Source of the DNA: Hyphomicrobiales bacterium
GTDB lineage: Bacteria > Pseudomonadota > Alphaproteobacteria > Rhizobiales > Beijerinckiaceae
Direction: 5' to 3'
Length of the DNA stretch: 49,948 bases
NCBI GenBank assembly: GCA_019246665.1
Contig: JAFAQA010000033.1
Coordinates: forward strand, 1 to 49,948
Below, one piece after another: positions 19,605-28,664 of the stretch; within the stretch, counting starts at the first letter, position 1, and every line of letters begins with the position of its first letter. Both the position numbers and the translations under genes were made by a program. Below the pieces are notes generated by a model. The model saw nothing but the letters and a program-made list of their open reading frames with translations. It was not told the origin of the DNA and searched no databases.

Positions 19605-20903
19605 TCAGCTGAGGAGTGGGCTCCAGGCCGGGTCCGAGCCGAAGCTCGGGGTTGGCACCGCGATGTCCACGCGACCCGTGACATCGGCCATGAAGATTTT
19701 CGCGCCGCCCTGGTCGCGGAAAAACATCAGATACCGCCCGTTCGGCGCCCAGGTCGGCCCCTCATTGTGGAAGCCCTCGGTCAAAATGCGCTCACCCGAG
19801 CCGTCCGGCTTCATGACGCCGATGCCGAACGAATTGGCCGTCTGTCGCGTGAAGGCGATGTAATCGCCCTTCGGCGACCAGACCGGCGTCGAATATCGAC
19901 CTTGCCCGAAGGAGATGCGGCGCGCCGAGCCTCCGCTCGCTGCCATCACGTAAAGCTGCTGCGCGCCGCCGCGATCGCTTTCGAAGACGATCTGCGTCCC
20001 GTCAGGCGAGTAGGACGGTGAGGTGTCGATCGCGCTGGTGTCGGTGAGACGGGTCGTCGCTCGCGAGCGAAGGTCCATGGTGTAGATATTGGCATTGCCG
20101 CTTTGCTCGAGGCTCATCACCACGCGCTCACCATCGGGCGAGAAGCGGGGCGAGAAGGTCATTCCCGGAAAGTTTCCAACGATTTCGCGCTGGCCCGTTT
20201 CGATATTGAGGAGGCGCACGCTCGCATCGCCGTTCGGCGCGAAGGCCATATAGGTGACCTCCTGGCTCGAGGGCGAGAATCGCGGCGTCACGACGAGCTC
20301 ATTGCCTTCGGTGAGGTAGCGCACATTCGCGCCGTCCTGGTCCATGAGCGCGAGGCGCTTGCGGCGCGCCTGTTTCGGTCCCGTCTCGTCGACATAAACG
20401 ATACGCGAATCGAAAAATCCGCCAGCACCCGTGATCTTCGAATAGATCGCATCCGCGATCAGGTGAGCGACGCGCCGCCAGTTATTGGCGTCGGTCGTGT
20501 ATTGTTGACCGGTCGCCTGCTCGCCTGATGCGACGTCCCACAATCGAAACTCCGCGTGCATCCGCGCCGAATCGCGCTGCACGCGCCCGGTGACCAGGGC
20601 TTGCGCATTGATGGCCCGCCAGGAATCGAATTGCGGCATCACATTGGGCGAGACCGCCTTGTCGATAAAGGCTCTCTTGTCGATCGGCGCGAAGACGCCC
20701 GAGCGCTGCAGATCATTGGCGATGACCGCCGCGACGCGAGCCCCGAGATCACCTTCCCCTTGCAGATCGGGGATCGCGATCGGCATCGGCTGGAAGTTGG
20801 CACGATCGAGCGAAACGACAAGTTCCGCTCGCGCCGTTGCGGCTATGAGCGGCGTCGCCGCAAGGCCGAATGCGAGGGAACGGCGGGAAATGCGTTTGTT
20901 CAT
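19605..20903 (-). CDS. tolB: Tol-Pal system beta-propeller protein TolB
   Basis: Periplasmic protein that shuttles between Pal and TolA. Its N-terminal domain (about 27-165) is followed by a six-bladed propeller with repeated 'SPDG' turns ('[10 protein letters not shown]', '[16 protein letters not shown]', '[10 protein letters not shown]'). The signal peptide has a twin-arginine pair ('[11 protein letters not shown]', Arg7-Arg8) and ends 'TARA', so export through Tat is likely. The 432 residues are typical. It follows tolA after 72 bases. Confidence 0.97.
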   Translation of the reverse strand: MNKRISRRSLAFGLAATPLIAATARAELVVSLDRANFQPMPIAIPDLQGEGDLGARVAAVIANDLQRSGVFAPIDKRAFIDKAVSPNVMPQFDSWRAINAQALVTGRVQRDSARMHAEFRLWDVASGEQATGQQYTTDANNWRRVAHLIADAIYSKITGAGGFFDSRIVYVDETGPKQARRKRLALMDQDGANVRYLTEGNELVVTPRFSPSSQEVTYMAFAPNGDASVRLLNIETGQREIVGNFPGMTFSPRFSPDGERVVMSLEQSGNANIYTMDLRSRATTRLTDTSAIDTSPSYSPDGTQIVFESDRGGAQQLYVMAASGGSARRISFGQGRYSTPVWSPKGDYIAFTRQTANSFGIGVMKPDGSGERILTEGFHNEGPTWAPNGRYLMFFRDQGGAKIFMADVTGRVDIAVPTPSFGSDPAWSPLLS

Positions 20904-20975
20904 GATCTGCTGCGGCTGATGAATATGCCGGTTTCGGTTAGCTGCAACTTGCGGCCCGACTGTGACGAGAAAGCC

Positions 20976-22037
20976 TCAACCCAGAGACTCGGGCGGCTCG
21001 AAGAGCGTATCCTTCCACTGGTCGAAGAACGGAAGGAATTGCGCCGGGATGCGATAAGGCGCGCAGCGCATGATGGCGCGTTGCAGCGCGCCGGCGACCG
21101 CGCGCACGCCGGGGTCTGAAGATGTGCTCGCGATTTGCGGGCGTTCCGCGAGATTGCCGTCTTCCTTGAACACGACGCGGACCACACCTTGGCGAATCTT
21201 GGTCTCGTCCATTCCGGGCGGGAGCTCGAAGCATTTTCCGACCTGATCTTTCAACAAGCCGGCGAGCGCATCGCGCATCGAAGGCGAAAGTTTGGGCGAA
21301 TTACCGGTCTGGAGCCCGAGCGAGGCCGTCTTCTGCAACTGTGCCCCGACGGAGCCCGAGGCTTGCGGCTTCTCCTTCGACACGAGCAGCTTCTCGATGG
21401 CGCTCGTGGAGAAGCTCGGCTCGCCCTTCTCCTTCGCCGGGGGCTTTGCGGGCTTCGGCTGCTCTTCGAGCTTCTTCTGCTCGAGAAGCTGAGCAATCTT
21501 GTCGAATTGCGGAGGTTGCGGCTTCGGCTTCTCGACTTCCTTCGGCAGCTCCGGCGTCTTCGCGACCTTCTGTGGCTGCGGTTTCTCAGGGGGCTTTGGA
21601 ATCTCGGCGTCGACCTTCGGCGGCTCAGGCTTTTGCGGCTCAACCGTCTTTTGCGGCTCCGGCTTCGGCTCGGGCTTCACGGGGTCCGGCGGACGCGTGG
21701 GCGGCAAGGGCGGTGCGCTCGTCGCATCGGAGATCTCGGGCGCGCGGGCGGGAGGCGTCGGCACGTCGGTCTGATCCGTGCCTTGCGTCGGCTTCAACTG
21801 CTCGGTCTCGGCGATCTTGTCGATGCGCGGCTTCGGTGTCGGCTGGACCTCTTTGGCGGTTTTCTCGCCTTTGGTCATGGCGCTGAACTGATCCGCCGTG
21901 ATGATTTCCACCGGAAGCGTCTCTTCCGCGTCCGCGAAAGGCTGCGCCGAGGAGAGACCGATAAGGCTCGCCACCAGAACCACCGCATGCGCGGTGGCGG
22001 AAAGCGGCAAGCCGGGCTCGGACCAGTCGATCTTCAC
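20976..22037 (-). CDS. tolA: Tol-Pal system protein TolA
   Basis: Energy-transducing link between the TolQR motor in the inner membrane and TolB/Pal. It has one membrane segment near the N-terminus (about 10-30), a long Pro/Lys/Glu-rich periplasmic stalk (about 55-230), and a TonB-like C-terminal domain ending in 'CAPYRIPAQFLPFFDQWKDTLF'. The start codon is GTG (22037) with an aggttgag sequence before it; 353 residues. It follows tolR by 12 bases. Confidence 0.93.
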   Translation of the reverse strand: MKIDWSEPGLPLSATAHAVVLVASLIGLSSAQPFADAEETLPVEIITADQFSAMTKGEKTAKEVQPTPKPRIDKIAETEQLKPTQGTDQTDVPTPPARAPEISDATSAPPLPPTRPPDPVKPEPKPEPQKTVEPQKPEPPKVDAEIPKPPEKPQPQKVAKTPELPKEVEKPKPQPPQFDKIAQLLEQKKLEEQPKPAKPPAKEKGEPSFSTSAIEKLLVSKEKPQASGSVGAQLQKTASLGLQTGNSPKLSPSMRDALAGLLKDQVGKCFELPPGMDETKIRQGVVRVVFKEDGNLAERPQIASTSSDPGVRAVAGALQRAIMRCAPYRIPAQFLPFFDQWKDTLFEPPESLG

Positions 22038-22049
22038 CTCAACCTGTCC

Positions 22050-22511
22050 TCAATTGCTCGGCCCCGGCTCCGGCTGCGTGACAAGCGCCACGCGCTTGTA
22101 GCCCGCCGCGGTGATCATCGACATCACCTGGGCGACGCGCCCATAACCGACCTGCTTGGCACCGCGCACATAAATGCGCTCGTCCGAACCGTTCGCCGCG
22201 ATCCCTTTGAGCGTGTCCAAGAGCGCGGCGTCATCGACGGGCTTGTCCATCAGGAACACCTTGCCGTTCTCATCGATCGAGATCGTTACCGGCTGCTTTT
22301 CCACGTTCAGCGCCTTGGCGCCGGTCTGCGGCAGATCGAGCGGCACGCCTGCGGTGAGCAATGGCGCGGTCACCATGAACACGATCAAGAGCACGAGCAT
22401 CACATCGATGAACGGCGTCATATTGATCTCGGCAATGGCCGAATGATGACGCCGGCGTCGCCTTCCCGCGCTTTTTCCGCCCGCCAGGGCCGCCGCGACC
22501 TTCCCGGCCAT
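22050..22511 (-). CDS. tolR: Tol-Pal system protein TolR
   Basis: ExbD/TolR-family inner-membrane protein that forms the proton channel with TolQ. A basic N-terminus ('GRRRRRHHSAIAEINMTPFID') leads into one membrane helix, with the proton-carrying Asp at residue 36, and a periplasmic domain. The 153 residues are normal. The gap to tolQ is 20 bases. Confidence 0.96.
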   Translation of the reverse strand: MAGKVAAALAGGKSAGRRRRRHHSAIAEINMTPFIDVMLVLLIVFMVTAPLLTAGVPLDLPQTGAKALNVEKQPVTISIDENGKVFLMDKPVDDAALLDTLKGIAANGSDERIYVRGAKQVGYGRVAQVMSMITAAGYKRVALVTQPEPGPSN

Positions 22512-22531
22512 TGCCTCGAAACCCTCTCGCC

Positions 22532-23278
22532 TCAGGCCGCGAGCCGCTGATCGACCTGCCGCGACAAGATCGCGGAGAATTCGTCGGCGAAGCCCTCGAG
22601 CCTGGTCTGCAGATTCAAAACGCGCGCATGGAAGCTGTTATAGGCGATGACGGCGGGAATCGCCGCCACGAGACCGATTGCGGTCGCGAAGAGGGATTCC
22701 GAGATTCCCGGCGCGACGACCGCAAGGCTCGTATTCTTGGAGGCCGCAATCGCCATGAAGGAGTTCATGATGCCCCACACCGTGCCGAAGAGGCCGATGA
22801 AGGGGCCGGCCGAGGCGATATTGGAGAGCACCATCAGGCCTCTGTTGAGCCGCTCGGTCTCACGCAGAATGGCGACGTCCATCACCTTCTCGACGCGGCC
22901 GGCGAAGCTGCCGAAAGCTTTGCCGGTGCCCTCGAGCGAGCGCTTCCATTCGGTCATGGCGGCGAGGAACACCGCCGCCATTCCGGTCGGCTGCGTTTCC
23001 GCGAGGTCTCGGTAAAGCTCATCGAGCGATTGCCCTGACCAGAACAAATCCTCGAACTGGTCCATCTCCCGCGCGAGCCGCTTATAAAGAAGGGCCTTGT
23101 TCAAGATGATTGCCCAGCACCATACCGAAGCGAAGATTAGCCCGATCATGACGAGCTTCACGACGATGTGGGCCTGCCAAAACAGGGTCCAGATCGACAT
23201 GCTCGGAGCGAAGCTTGGGAGCGCGGTTTGCGCGACATCGGCTGGATTCATCGAAATTGACCCGTCACTAAACCCCAT
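22532..23278 (-). CDS. tolQ: Tol-Pal system protein TolQ
   Basis: MotA/TolQ/ExbB-family channel protein with three membrane helices (about 28-55, 145-170 and 185-205). It includes the conserved 'SNIASAGPFIGLFGTVWGIMNSF' and 'ISESLFATAIGLVAAIPAVIAYN'. The start may be ATG 23278 or ATG 23251 ('MNPADVAQ'). In most alphaproteobacteria ybgC, and usually ruvB, lie just upstream; neither is present here. Confidence 0.95.
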   Translation of the reverse strand: MGFSDGSISMNPADVAQTALPSFAPSMSIWTLFWQAHIVVKLVMIGLIFASVWCWAIILNKALLYKRLAREMDQFEDLFWSGQSLDELYRDLAETQPTGMAAVFLAAMTEWKRSLEGTGKAFGSFAGRVEKVMDVAILRETERLNRGLMVLSNIASAGPFIGLFGTVWGIMNSFMAIAASKNTSLAVVAPGISESLFATAIGLVAAIPAVIAYNSFHARVLNLQTRLEGFADEFSAILSRQVDQRLAA

Positions 23279-23455
23279 GAGCAGCGCGTGCCGACCACGC
23301 CGACCCGACTAACCCGTCCCTCGCCAGTCACTCGGCTGACAATGCGACGAAACAAGGGCGCTTATCCGGCCATTCGCCGAAGATCACGATCGTTGATGGC
23401 CCGTTAAGGTAAAGAAAGCGTCAAGTTGCAGCCGCGCAACAGGAATGCGCGCCGC

Positions 23456-23929
23456 TCAGACATAGCCCAGCGGAATTTCCGTCGTCTCCTTCATGATCTC
23501 CATCACGAACGTCGCGGAGACATCGAGCATATCGATGCGGGCGATCAGCCTCTGGTAGAGCGCATCATAGGCCGAAACGTCGGGCACGCGGGCTTGCAAG
23601 ATGTAATCGATCTCGCCGGCGGTGCGGAAGGCGCCGACGATCTCCGGGATGTCCTTCACGGCGGCTCGAAAGCGCTCGGCCCAATCGGCGCTGTGGCGGC
23701 TCGTGCGCACTGCGATGAACACCATGAGCTTGGCATTGACCGCCTCGGGATCAAGCAAGGCCACGCGCCCTTTGACGACGCCCATTTCATCGAGCCGGCT
23801 CACGCGTCGCCAGCAGCTATTGCGGGAAAGGCTCGCCCGCTCACCAAGGTCGTCGAGCGACAGGGTCACGTCGCGCTGGAGCTCGGCGAGCAAACGTTTG
23901 TCCGTTGCATCAATAGCTATAGATTTCAT
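23456..23929 (-). CDS. Lrp/AsnC-family transcriptional regulator
   Basis: DNA-binding regulator, probably responding to an amino acid. An N-terminal winged helix-turn-helix ('LSLDDLGERASLSRNSCWRRVSRLDEMGVVKGRVALLD', about 23-60) is followed by an AsnC/RAM ligand-binding domain ('FRAAVKDIPEIVGAFRTAGEIDYILQARVPD'). The 157 residues are normal. A perfect nine-base inverted repeat overlaps its start codon, suggesting self-control. It is divergent from the DUF6356-like gene. Confidence 0.93.
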   Translation of the reverse strand: MKSIAIDATDKRLLAELQRDVTLSLDDLGERASLSRNSCWRRVSRLDEMGVVKGRVALLDPEAVNAKLMVFIAVRTSRHSADWAERFRAAVKDIPEIVGAFRTAGEIDYILQARVPDVSAYDALYQRLIARIDMLDVSATFVMEIMKETTEIPLGYV

Positions 23930-23957
23930 CCCAAGATTCCCAGCTTGTTTGGGATGA
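23926..23957. promoter_or_regulatory. Inverted repeat over the lrp-like start codon
   Basis: Perfect arms tcatcccaa / ttgggatga separated by 14 bases, one arm covering the ATG of the Lrp-like gene. Lrp/AsnC proteins often bind dyads at their own promoter, so this is a good operator candidate. It also lies within 100 bases of the divergent small gene, which it might co-regulate. Confidence 0.5.
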
Positions 23958-24052
23958 ACTTACCGGATTAACTGCCGATCCACCAGATTTTGGCGATGCC
24001 TTTGCATCGGATCGCGCGCAAACTCTCTCCGCGGTCGATAAAGGAGCCCCTC

Positions 24053-24325
24053 ATGCGCCAATCCCTCAAGGGCCTGTTCACGTCCCATCCACATGCCGTG
24101 GGCGAAAGCTATGGCGAGCATTTTGGGGTTGCGATGTCATATGCCGGAAAGCTGTTCGCGGCTTCCTGCGCCGCGCTCGTGCACGCGCTCCTGCCATTCC
24201 TGTTCGCGACGACCGCCTCGAGCGCCATCAAAGGCATGTATGCGAATATGACGCGCAGAGGCGCGACCACCCCGCTGAGCACGACCTTGCCCGAAGCGCG
24301 CATCTCTGCCGATTACGCCATTTAG
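24053..24325 (+). CDS. Small membrane-associated protein, DUF6356-like
   Basis: The 90-residue product contains 'SHPHAVGESYGEHFGVAM' and a hydrophobic segment 'AGKLFAASCAALVHALLPFLFATTASSAIKGMY', the pattern of the DUF6356 family, whose function is unknown. The track start is 23990; ATG 24053 has an aaggag site seven bases upstream and begins where the family does. It is transcribed divergently from the Lrp-like regulator, which may control it. One membrane segment is likely. Confidence 0.75.
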   Translation: MRQSLKGLFTSHPHAVGESYGEHFGVAMSYAGKLFAASCAALVHALLPFLFATTASSAIKGMYANMTRRGATTPLSTTLPEARISADYAI

Positions 24326-24379
24326 AACGCGTTGCGTTTAGATGAGATCGGTAGCATCAGGTTATCTTCTTGTTTTACC

Positions 24380-24424
24380 GCATGATCTCATCGCAAAACT
24401 GGGGCCACTTTTGCGGATCATGCC
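24380..24424. repeat. Palindromic intergenic repeat, copy 2
   Basis: Ends gcatgatc / ggatcatgc with a central 'ccactttt' segment; diverged relative of the element at 18635-18682. It lies in the convergent gap between the DUF6356-like gene and the MFS gene, preceded by 'aacgcgttgcgttta', which often accompanies such elements. Confidence 0.55.
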
Positions 24425-24465
24425 CTAGACAGGACCCGCATGGTTCCGCAGGTTCGCGATGACCG

Positions 24466-25932
24466 TCACTCGGCCGTCGAGGGAACCCCGGGCCGTGTGA
24501 CGCGCAGCGGCCGCTCCTCCATCGCCATGAAGGCGAGAAGCGCGAGCGCGAAGCCAGCGGCCGCGACGGCGAACACCAGCTGGAACAAAAATGCGAGATC
24601 GGTGCCGCTCGCGGCGGCATTGCGCGCGAGCTCTTCGACCGATGTCGCGCTCGCTCCGCTTGTGCCGCCGACGACGATCGCTCCATAGACCGCGACCAGG
24701 ATGGCTCCGCCCAACTGACGAAAAAAGTTCATGCTCGCCGTTGCGATGCCGAGATCCTGGTGAGCGACGGCGTTCTGGATCGCGACAGTCGCCACCGGAA
24801 ACAGTGTGCCGAGCGCGACCGCCGAGATGCCGAGGATCGCCACGAATGCCGTGAGCGATAGCCGCGGTCCCACCACCGCCACGATCGCCATGGCAAGCGT
24901 CGCGAGCATGAGGCCGATCAGCGGCAGGCGCTTGTAGTGGCGCACTCGCGCCATGGTTCGGCCCGAGATCATCGCTCCGATCACGCCGCCCGCCATGAGG
25001 GGGATGAGCGCGATGCCGGATTGGCTCGCCGAAAGCTGCATTTCCGCCTGCAGGTAAATCGGCACGAAAATGGTCATTGCGACATTCGTGCCCACCCCGA
25101 GGCTCGAGGCAATGGCCGCCGTGCGCACCACCGGATTGGCGAGCACCCGAAGCGGCACGAGCGGTTCGGAAGCAAGCCGGATACGCAAGGCGAAGAGCGC
25201 CCACATCACGATGGAGGCGCCGATGAGCGCCGCGAACCAGAACGAGCCCTTGCCGATCGCGGCCCCTTCTCCATTGAGCGCGAACATGAGGAGAGTGGTC
25301 GCTAACGCCATCAACGCCGCACCCAGGATATCGAGCCGATGCGGCCGATCATGGCGCGGCAGCTTGCGCAAGAGCTTGTTGGTGAGGCCGAAGGCCAAAA
25401 GACCGAGCGGCACGTTGATCCAGAAGATCGCGGACCAGTGGAAATGCTGGGCCAGGAAACCCCCGAGAAAAGGACCGGCGAGGCCCGACGCCAAAAAAAC
25501 GCTCGCGATCCGTACCTGATAGCGTCCCCGCTCCTTCGGCGACACGATGTCGGCGATGATCGTTTGCGCGAGCGAGATCAAGCCGCCGCCGCCGAGCCCT
25601 TGCAGCCCTCGCGCAAGCACGAGAACGAGCATCGAGGGCGCGAGCGCGCAAGCGATCGATCCGGCGACGAAGGTCGCGATGCCGAGAAGCAGCATCACCC
25701 TGCGCCCATAGATGTCGCTAGCCTTGCCGTAGAGCGGCGTCACCGCCGTCGCGGCCAGGAGATATGCGGTCGCGACCCAAGGGAGGTTCTGCACATCGCC
25801 GAGATCGCGCGAGATCAAAGGCAGCGCCGCCGCGATGATCGTCTGGTCCAATGCCGCCAGGAACATGGCGAGCATGATCCCCGTGAAGATCGAGCGGATC
25901 TCCCGGGCATCGAGGGGGGCCGGTGGCGGCAA
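24466..25932 (-). CDS. MFS drug exporter, DHA2 (EmrB/QacA) family
   Basis: Proton-driven multidrug efflux protein with about 14 membrane helices. Family motifs include 'ALDQTIIAAALPLISRDLG' in helix 1 and 'WVATAYLLAATAVTPLYGKASDIYGRR' after helix 2. 'RGLQGLGGGGLISLAQTIIADIVSPKERGRYQ' and motif C 'ASGLAGPFLGGFL' follow. The start given is TTG 25932 (488 residues); no in-frame ATG precedes helix 1, so the start is somewhat uncertain. Substrate unknown. No adjacent TetR regulator or membrane-fusion partner is present. Confidence 0.9.
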   Translation of the reverse strand: MPPPAPLDAREIRSIFTGIMLAMFLAALDQTIIAAALPLISRDLGDVQNLPWVATAYLLAATAVTPLYGKASDIYGRRVMLLLGIATFVAGSIACALAPSMLVLVLARGLQGLGGGGLISLAQTIIADIVSPKERGRYQVRIASVFLASGLAGPFLGGFLAQHFHWSAIFWINVPLGLLAFGLTNKLLRKLPRHDRPHRLDILGAALMALATTLLMFALNGEGAAIGKGSFWFAALIGASIVMWALFALRIRLASEPLVPLRVLANPVVRTAAIASSLGVGTNVAMTIFVPIYLQAEMQLSASQSGIALIPLMAGGVIGAMISGRTMARVRHYKRLPLIGLMLATLAMAIVAVVGPRLSLTAFVAILGISAVALGTLFPVATVAIQNAVAHQDLGIATASMNFFRQLGGAILVAVYGAIVVGGTSGASATSVEELARNAAASGTDLAFLFQLVFAVAAAGFALALLAFMAMEERPLRVTRPGVPSTAE

Positions 25933-26137
25933 GGAAGCTATGGGAAACCCTCTTCAGATGCGGCGGCCGGCCAAGCGATCATGGCGTAGCGCGACGATAC
26001 CTCTTTTAGAGCGGCATCGATCCGAGTGGAAACCGGTGAGGCACCTCAGTCGCGCCATCACTCAAATCTTGCGGATCGCGCGGCGTCTTCGACGGGGCGC
26101 GGCCCACTGCGATTCGCGGCACCCTCCGGAGGTCGCC

Positions 26138-27529
26138 TCAACCCGATGCGCCGAAGCGGTGCTCGATCGTCTCGAAGATCAACCTGGCGACTTGTGCTTC
26201 GCCGCCTTGCGGGCGCCCCGCCCGTGCCGTCGGCGTCCAGGCAAAGAGATCGAAATGCGCGTAGATGCGGGCCTTTTCGACGAATCTTTTGAGGAACAGA
26301 GCCGCGGTCACCGAGCCTGCGAATGGCGTGCTCGAGATATGGCTCACATCGGCGATGCGTGATGTAAGCATCTCGTCGTAAGGTGCCCAGAACGGCAGCC
26401 TCCAGACCGGATCGTTGATGCGCACGCCGAGTTCCAAGACCTGCCCGGCAAAATCGTCGTCGGTCGCATAGAAGGCCGGAAGGTCAGGCCCGAGCGCGAC
26501 GCGAGCGGCGCCCGTGAGTGTCGCGAAATCCACCATAAGCTCTGGAGACTCCACGTCCGCGAGCGCGAGCGCGTCTGCCAGAATGAGGCGCCCTTCCGCA
26601 TCGGTGTTGCCGATTTCGACAGTTAGTCCCTTGCGGCTGCGCAAGACATCGCCCGGGCGGAAAGAAGCGCCCGAGATGGCGTTCTCGACCGCTGGGACGA
26701 GCACGCGCAAGCGCACGGGCAGGTTCTCGCCCATGATCATGCGGGCGGCCGCAAGCGCGGTCGCGGCCCCGCCCATGTCCTTCTTCATGAGAAGCATGGC
26801 GGCGTCCGGCTTGATGTTGAGCCCGCCCGTGTCGAAGGTGACGCCTTTGCCGATGAGCGTCACCTTCGGCGCTGCCTCATCGCCCCAAGAAAAATCGATG
26901 AGCCGAGGCGGCGTGGCAGAGGCGCGGCCCACCGCATGAATCATCGGCAAGTTCGCGTCGAGAAGCGCATCGCCGATCGTCGCCTCGAAGCTCGCGCCGA
27001 ACTTCGAGGCGAGCTCGCGGGCGGCCGCCTCCAGCCCGTCGGGAGCAAGATCGTTCGCGGGCGTGTTGATGAGGTCGCGGCCAAAGGCGATGGCGCTCGC
27101 GAGGCGCTCGACGCGAGCAGAGTTCGCGCCCTTCGGCACCACAAGCCGGGCTCGCGGGCCGTTTTCCTTAGAGCGGTAAGCCTCGAACCGATAGGCGTCG
27201 GCGAGCCAGGCGAAGGCGACGAGGGCGAGATCGCCATCCTCACCTTCGAAGCGATAGGCGCCGGGCGGCAAGAGGCTTGCAAGCCCTCCACGTGCGAAGG
27301 CCCGCTCGGCCTCGCTCTTCTTTGGGTCTTCGATGAACACGACGCTCTCGAGCGCGCCACCCTCGCCGGGAAGCAGCAAATGCCGACCGGGCTTCGGCTC
27401 GAATTGCACGCTCTCGGCGAAACGCCGGGCCCCCGGAGGCAGGGTTTCACGAAAGCTCGGCCAATCGGCCGGCCGCAAAGCATGCATCGGCGTCGAGGAC
27501 GCTCCGTTATCGGCGATGAGCGTAGGCAT
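26138..27529 (-). CDS. Leucyl aminopeptidase family protein (peptidase M17)
   Basis: Cytoplasmic di-metal aminopeptidase that removes N-terminal residues from peptides. The catalytic domain shows 'LIGKGVTFDTGGLNIKPDAAM' (about 222-242), 'KKDMGGAA' and the M17 signature 'GNTDAEGRLILADAL' (about 307-321). ATG 27529 with gggga upstream gives 463 residues; the track start at 27544 is five codons earlier and has less support. It is divergent from tadD, with a CtrA-like box between them. Confidence 0.93.
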   Translation of the reverse strand: MPTLIADNGASSTPMHALRPADWPSFRETLPPGARRFAESVQFEPKPGRHLLLPGEGGALESVVFIEDPKKSEAERAFARGGLASLLPPGAYRFEGEDGDLALVAFAWLADAYRFEAYRSKENGPRARLVVPKGANSARVERLASAIAFGRDLINTPANDLAPDGLEAAARELASKFGASFEATIGDALLDANLPMIHAVGRASATPPRLIDFSWGDEAAPKVTLIGKGVTFDTGGLNIKPDAAMLLMKKDMGGAATALAAARMIMGENLPVRLRVLVPAVENAISGASFRPGDVLRSRKGLTVEIGNTDAEGRLILADALALADVESPELMVDFATLTGAARVALGPDLPAFYATDDDFAGQVLELGVRINDPVWRLPFWAPYDEMLTSRIADVSHISSTPFAGSVTAALFLKRFVEKARIYAHFDLFAWTPTARAGRPQGGEAQVARLIFETIEHRFGASG

Positions 27530-27576
27530 GGCGATCCCCAACAAGGCGCGTCAGCTTCGTGACGGATGCTGCGCGG

Positions 27577-27591
27577 TTAACGCGTCGTTAA
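27577..27591. promoter_or_regulatory. Putative CtrA-binding site
   Basis: Exact TTAA-N7-TTAA (spacer cgcgtcg), the consensus of the alphaproteobacterial cell-cycle regulator CtrA, with a further ttaa half-site a few bases on. It is about 115 bases upstream of tadD and 48 upstream of the divergent aminopeptidase gene. The match is direct; binding is inferred. Confidence 0.6.
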
Positions 27592-27704
27592 AGTTAACAT
27601 TTTACGAATGATGCCGGGAGGAAAGGGCCCGGTCTTTCTCCCGTTCGTAGGAAATCTCCGGGTGGCGTGCAAGTTCGTCGAAGCGCATCGAGACGAGGTT
27701 TTGC

Positions 27705-28601
27705 ATGATGGTTTCTTTTGACCGCCCTTTCCGCCTGCAAAGACGGCGGCGCGTTTTCGTCTCGACCGTCGCGGCCGCGGCCATGGCGGTTTCGCTCGCG
27801 GGGTGCTTGCGCGACAAGGCGAACTCCGAGATTTCGGCATCCGTCACCGAACCGGGCGCTGCCCCGCAAGATGGCTTGCACGCGCAGCTCGAAAGCTGGA
27901 GCAAGCGCTACAGCGCGAACCCGGGCGAGAAGACGGTCTCGCTCGGTTATGCGCGCGCCCTCGCGGCGCTTGACCAGAAGGGGCAGGCGGCCGCCGTTCT
28001 GCAGACGGCGGCCGTCAAGTCGCCGAAGGATCAGGAAATCCTCGCTGCCTATGGCAAGGCGCTGGTCGACACCGGCGACTACAACCAGGCGCTCGAGGTG
28101 TTGGCGCGAGCCCACTCGCCCGACCAGCCCGATTGGCATGTTCTCTCAGCCCAGGGCATCGCATCAGACGGCGTCGGGCTGCATGATCGGGCGCAATCCT
28201 TCTATCTTTCGGCGCTCAAGATCGCCCCTGGCGATCCCGGCCTCTTGTCCAATCTCGGCCTTTCCTACGCGCTCTCGAAAAAGCTTCCCGAAGCCGAGCG
28301 CGTGCTGACCGAGGCGGCGCAAAATCCGAAAGCGGATCCGCGCGTGCGGCAAAATCTCGCGCTCGTCCTCGCCCTGCAAGGACGCTTCGACAACGCGACG
28401 CAGGCGTTGCGTCATGATCTCTCCGCGACGGATGCGGCGAAGAATGTCGCCGATATCCGCTCGATGATCGCCCAGCCCAATACTTGGGATGCGATCCGCG
28501 GCAAGGCGACCGCGAAGGACACGCCCGTGACCGCCGTCGCTCGCACCGCGCCCGCCGCTTCGACGGCGCAATCGACGGAGGTTCAGGCCACGGCACAATA
28601 G
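27705..28601 (+). CDS. tadD: Tad pilus assembly TPR lipoprotein TadD
   Basis: Outer-membrane-associated lipoprotein needed for Tad/Flp pilus assembly, probably as a chaperone for the secretin. An N-terminal basic stretch leads to a signal peptide with lipobox 'SLAGC' (Cys34). TPR repeats follow ('YAKAL'-like units: 'AAYGKALVDTGDYNQALEVLARA', 'LSNLGLSYALSKKLPEAERVL'). It ends in a Thr/Ala-rich tail. It is on the opposite strand from, and convergent with, tadC; in many relatives it follows tadC on the same strand. Confidence 0.85.
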   Translation: MMVSFDRPFRLQRRRRVFVSTVAAAAMAVSLAGCLRDKANSEISASVTEPGAAPQDGLHAQLESWSKRYSANPGEKTVSLGYARALAALDQKGQAAAVLQTAAVKSPKDQEILAAYGKALVDTGDYNQALEVLARAHSPDQPDWHVLSAQGIASDGVGLHDRAQSFYLSALKIAPGDPGLLSNLGLSYALSKKLPEAERVLTEAAQNPKADPRVRQNLALVLALQGRFDNATQALRHDLSATDAAKNVADIRSMIAQPNTWDAIRGKATAKDTPVTAVARTAPAASTAQSTEVQATAQ

Positions 28602-28633
28602 GACCGGCGAAGAACGATCATGGGTCGGGCCGC

Positions 28634-28652
28634 CGGCGGCTGAGCGCCGCCG
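28634..28652. terminator. GC hairpin between convergent tadD and tadC
   Basis: Stem cggcggc / gccgccg around five bases in the 63-base gap between two convergent stop codons. The symmetric position suits a two-way terminator, although no U-run is present on either side. Confidence 0.35.
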
Positions 28653-28664
28653 TGGCCGCTCGCG

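Noticed and set aside
21250-21850. Apparent tandem repeats rich in ggcttcgg
   Set aside because: They reflect Pro/Lys/Glu repeats of the TolA stalk, normal for the family, not a separate repeat element.
21135-22550. 471-residue Arg/Leu-rich ORF on the plus strand
   Set aside because: Antisense to tolA and tolR; low-complexity composition mirrors the repetitive TolA stalk.
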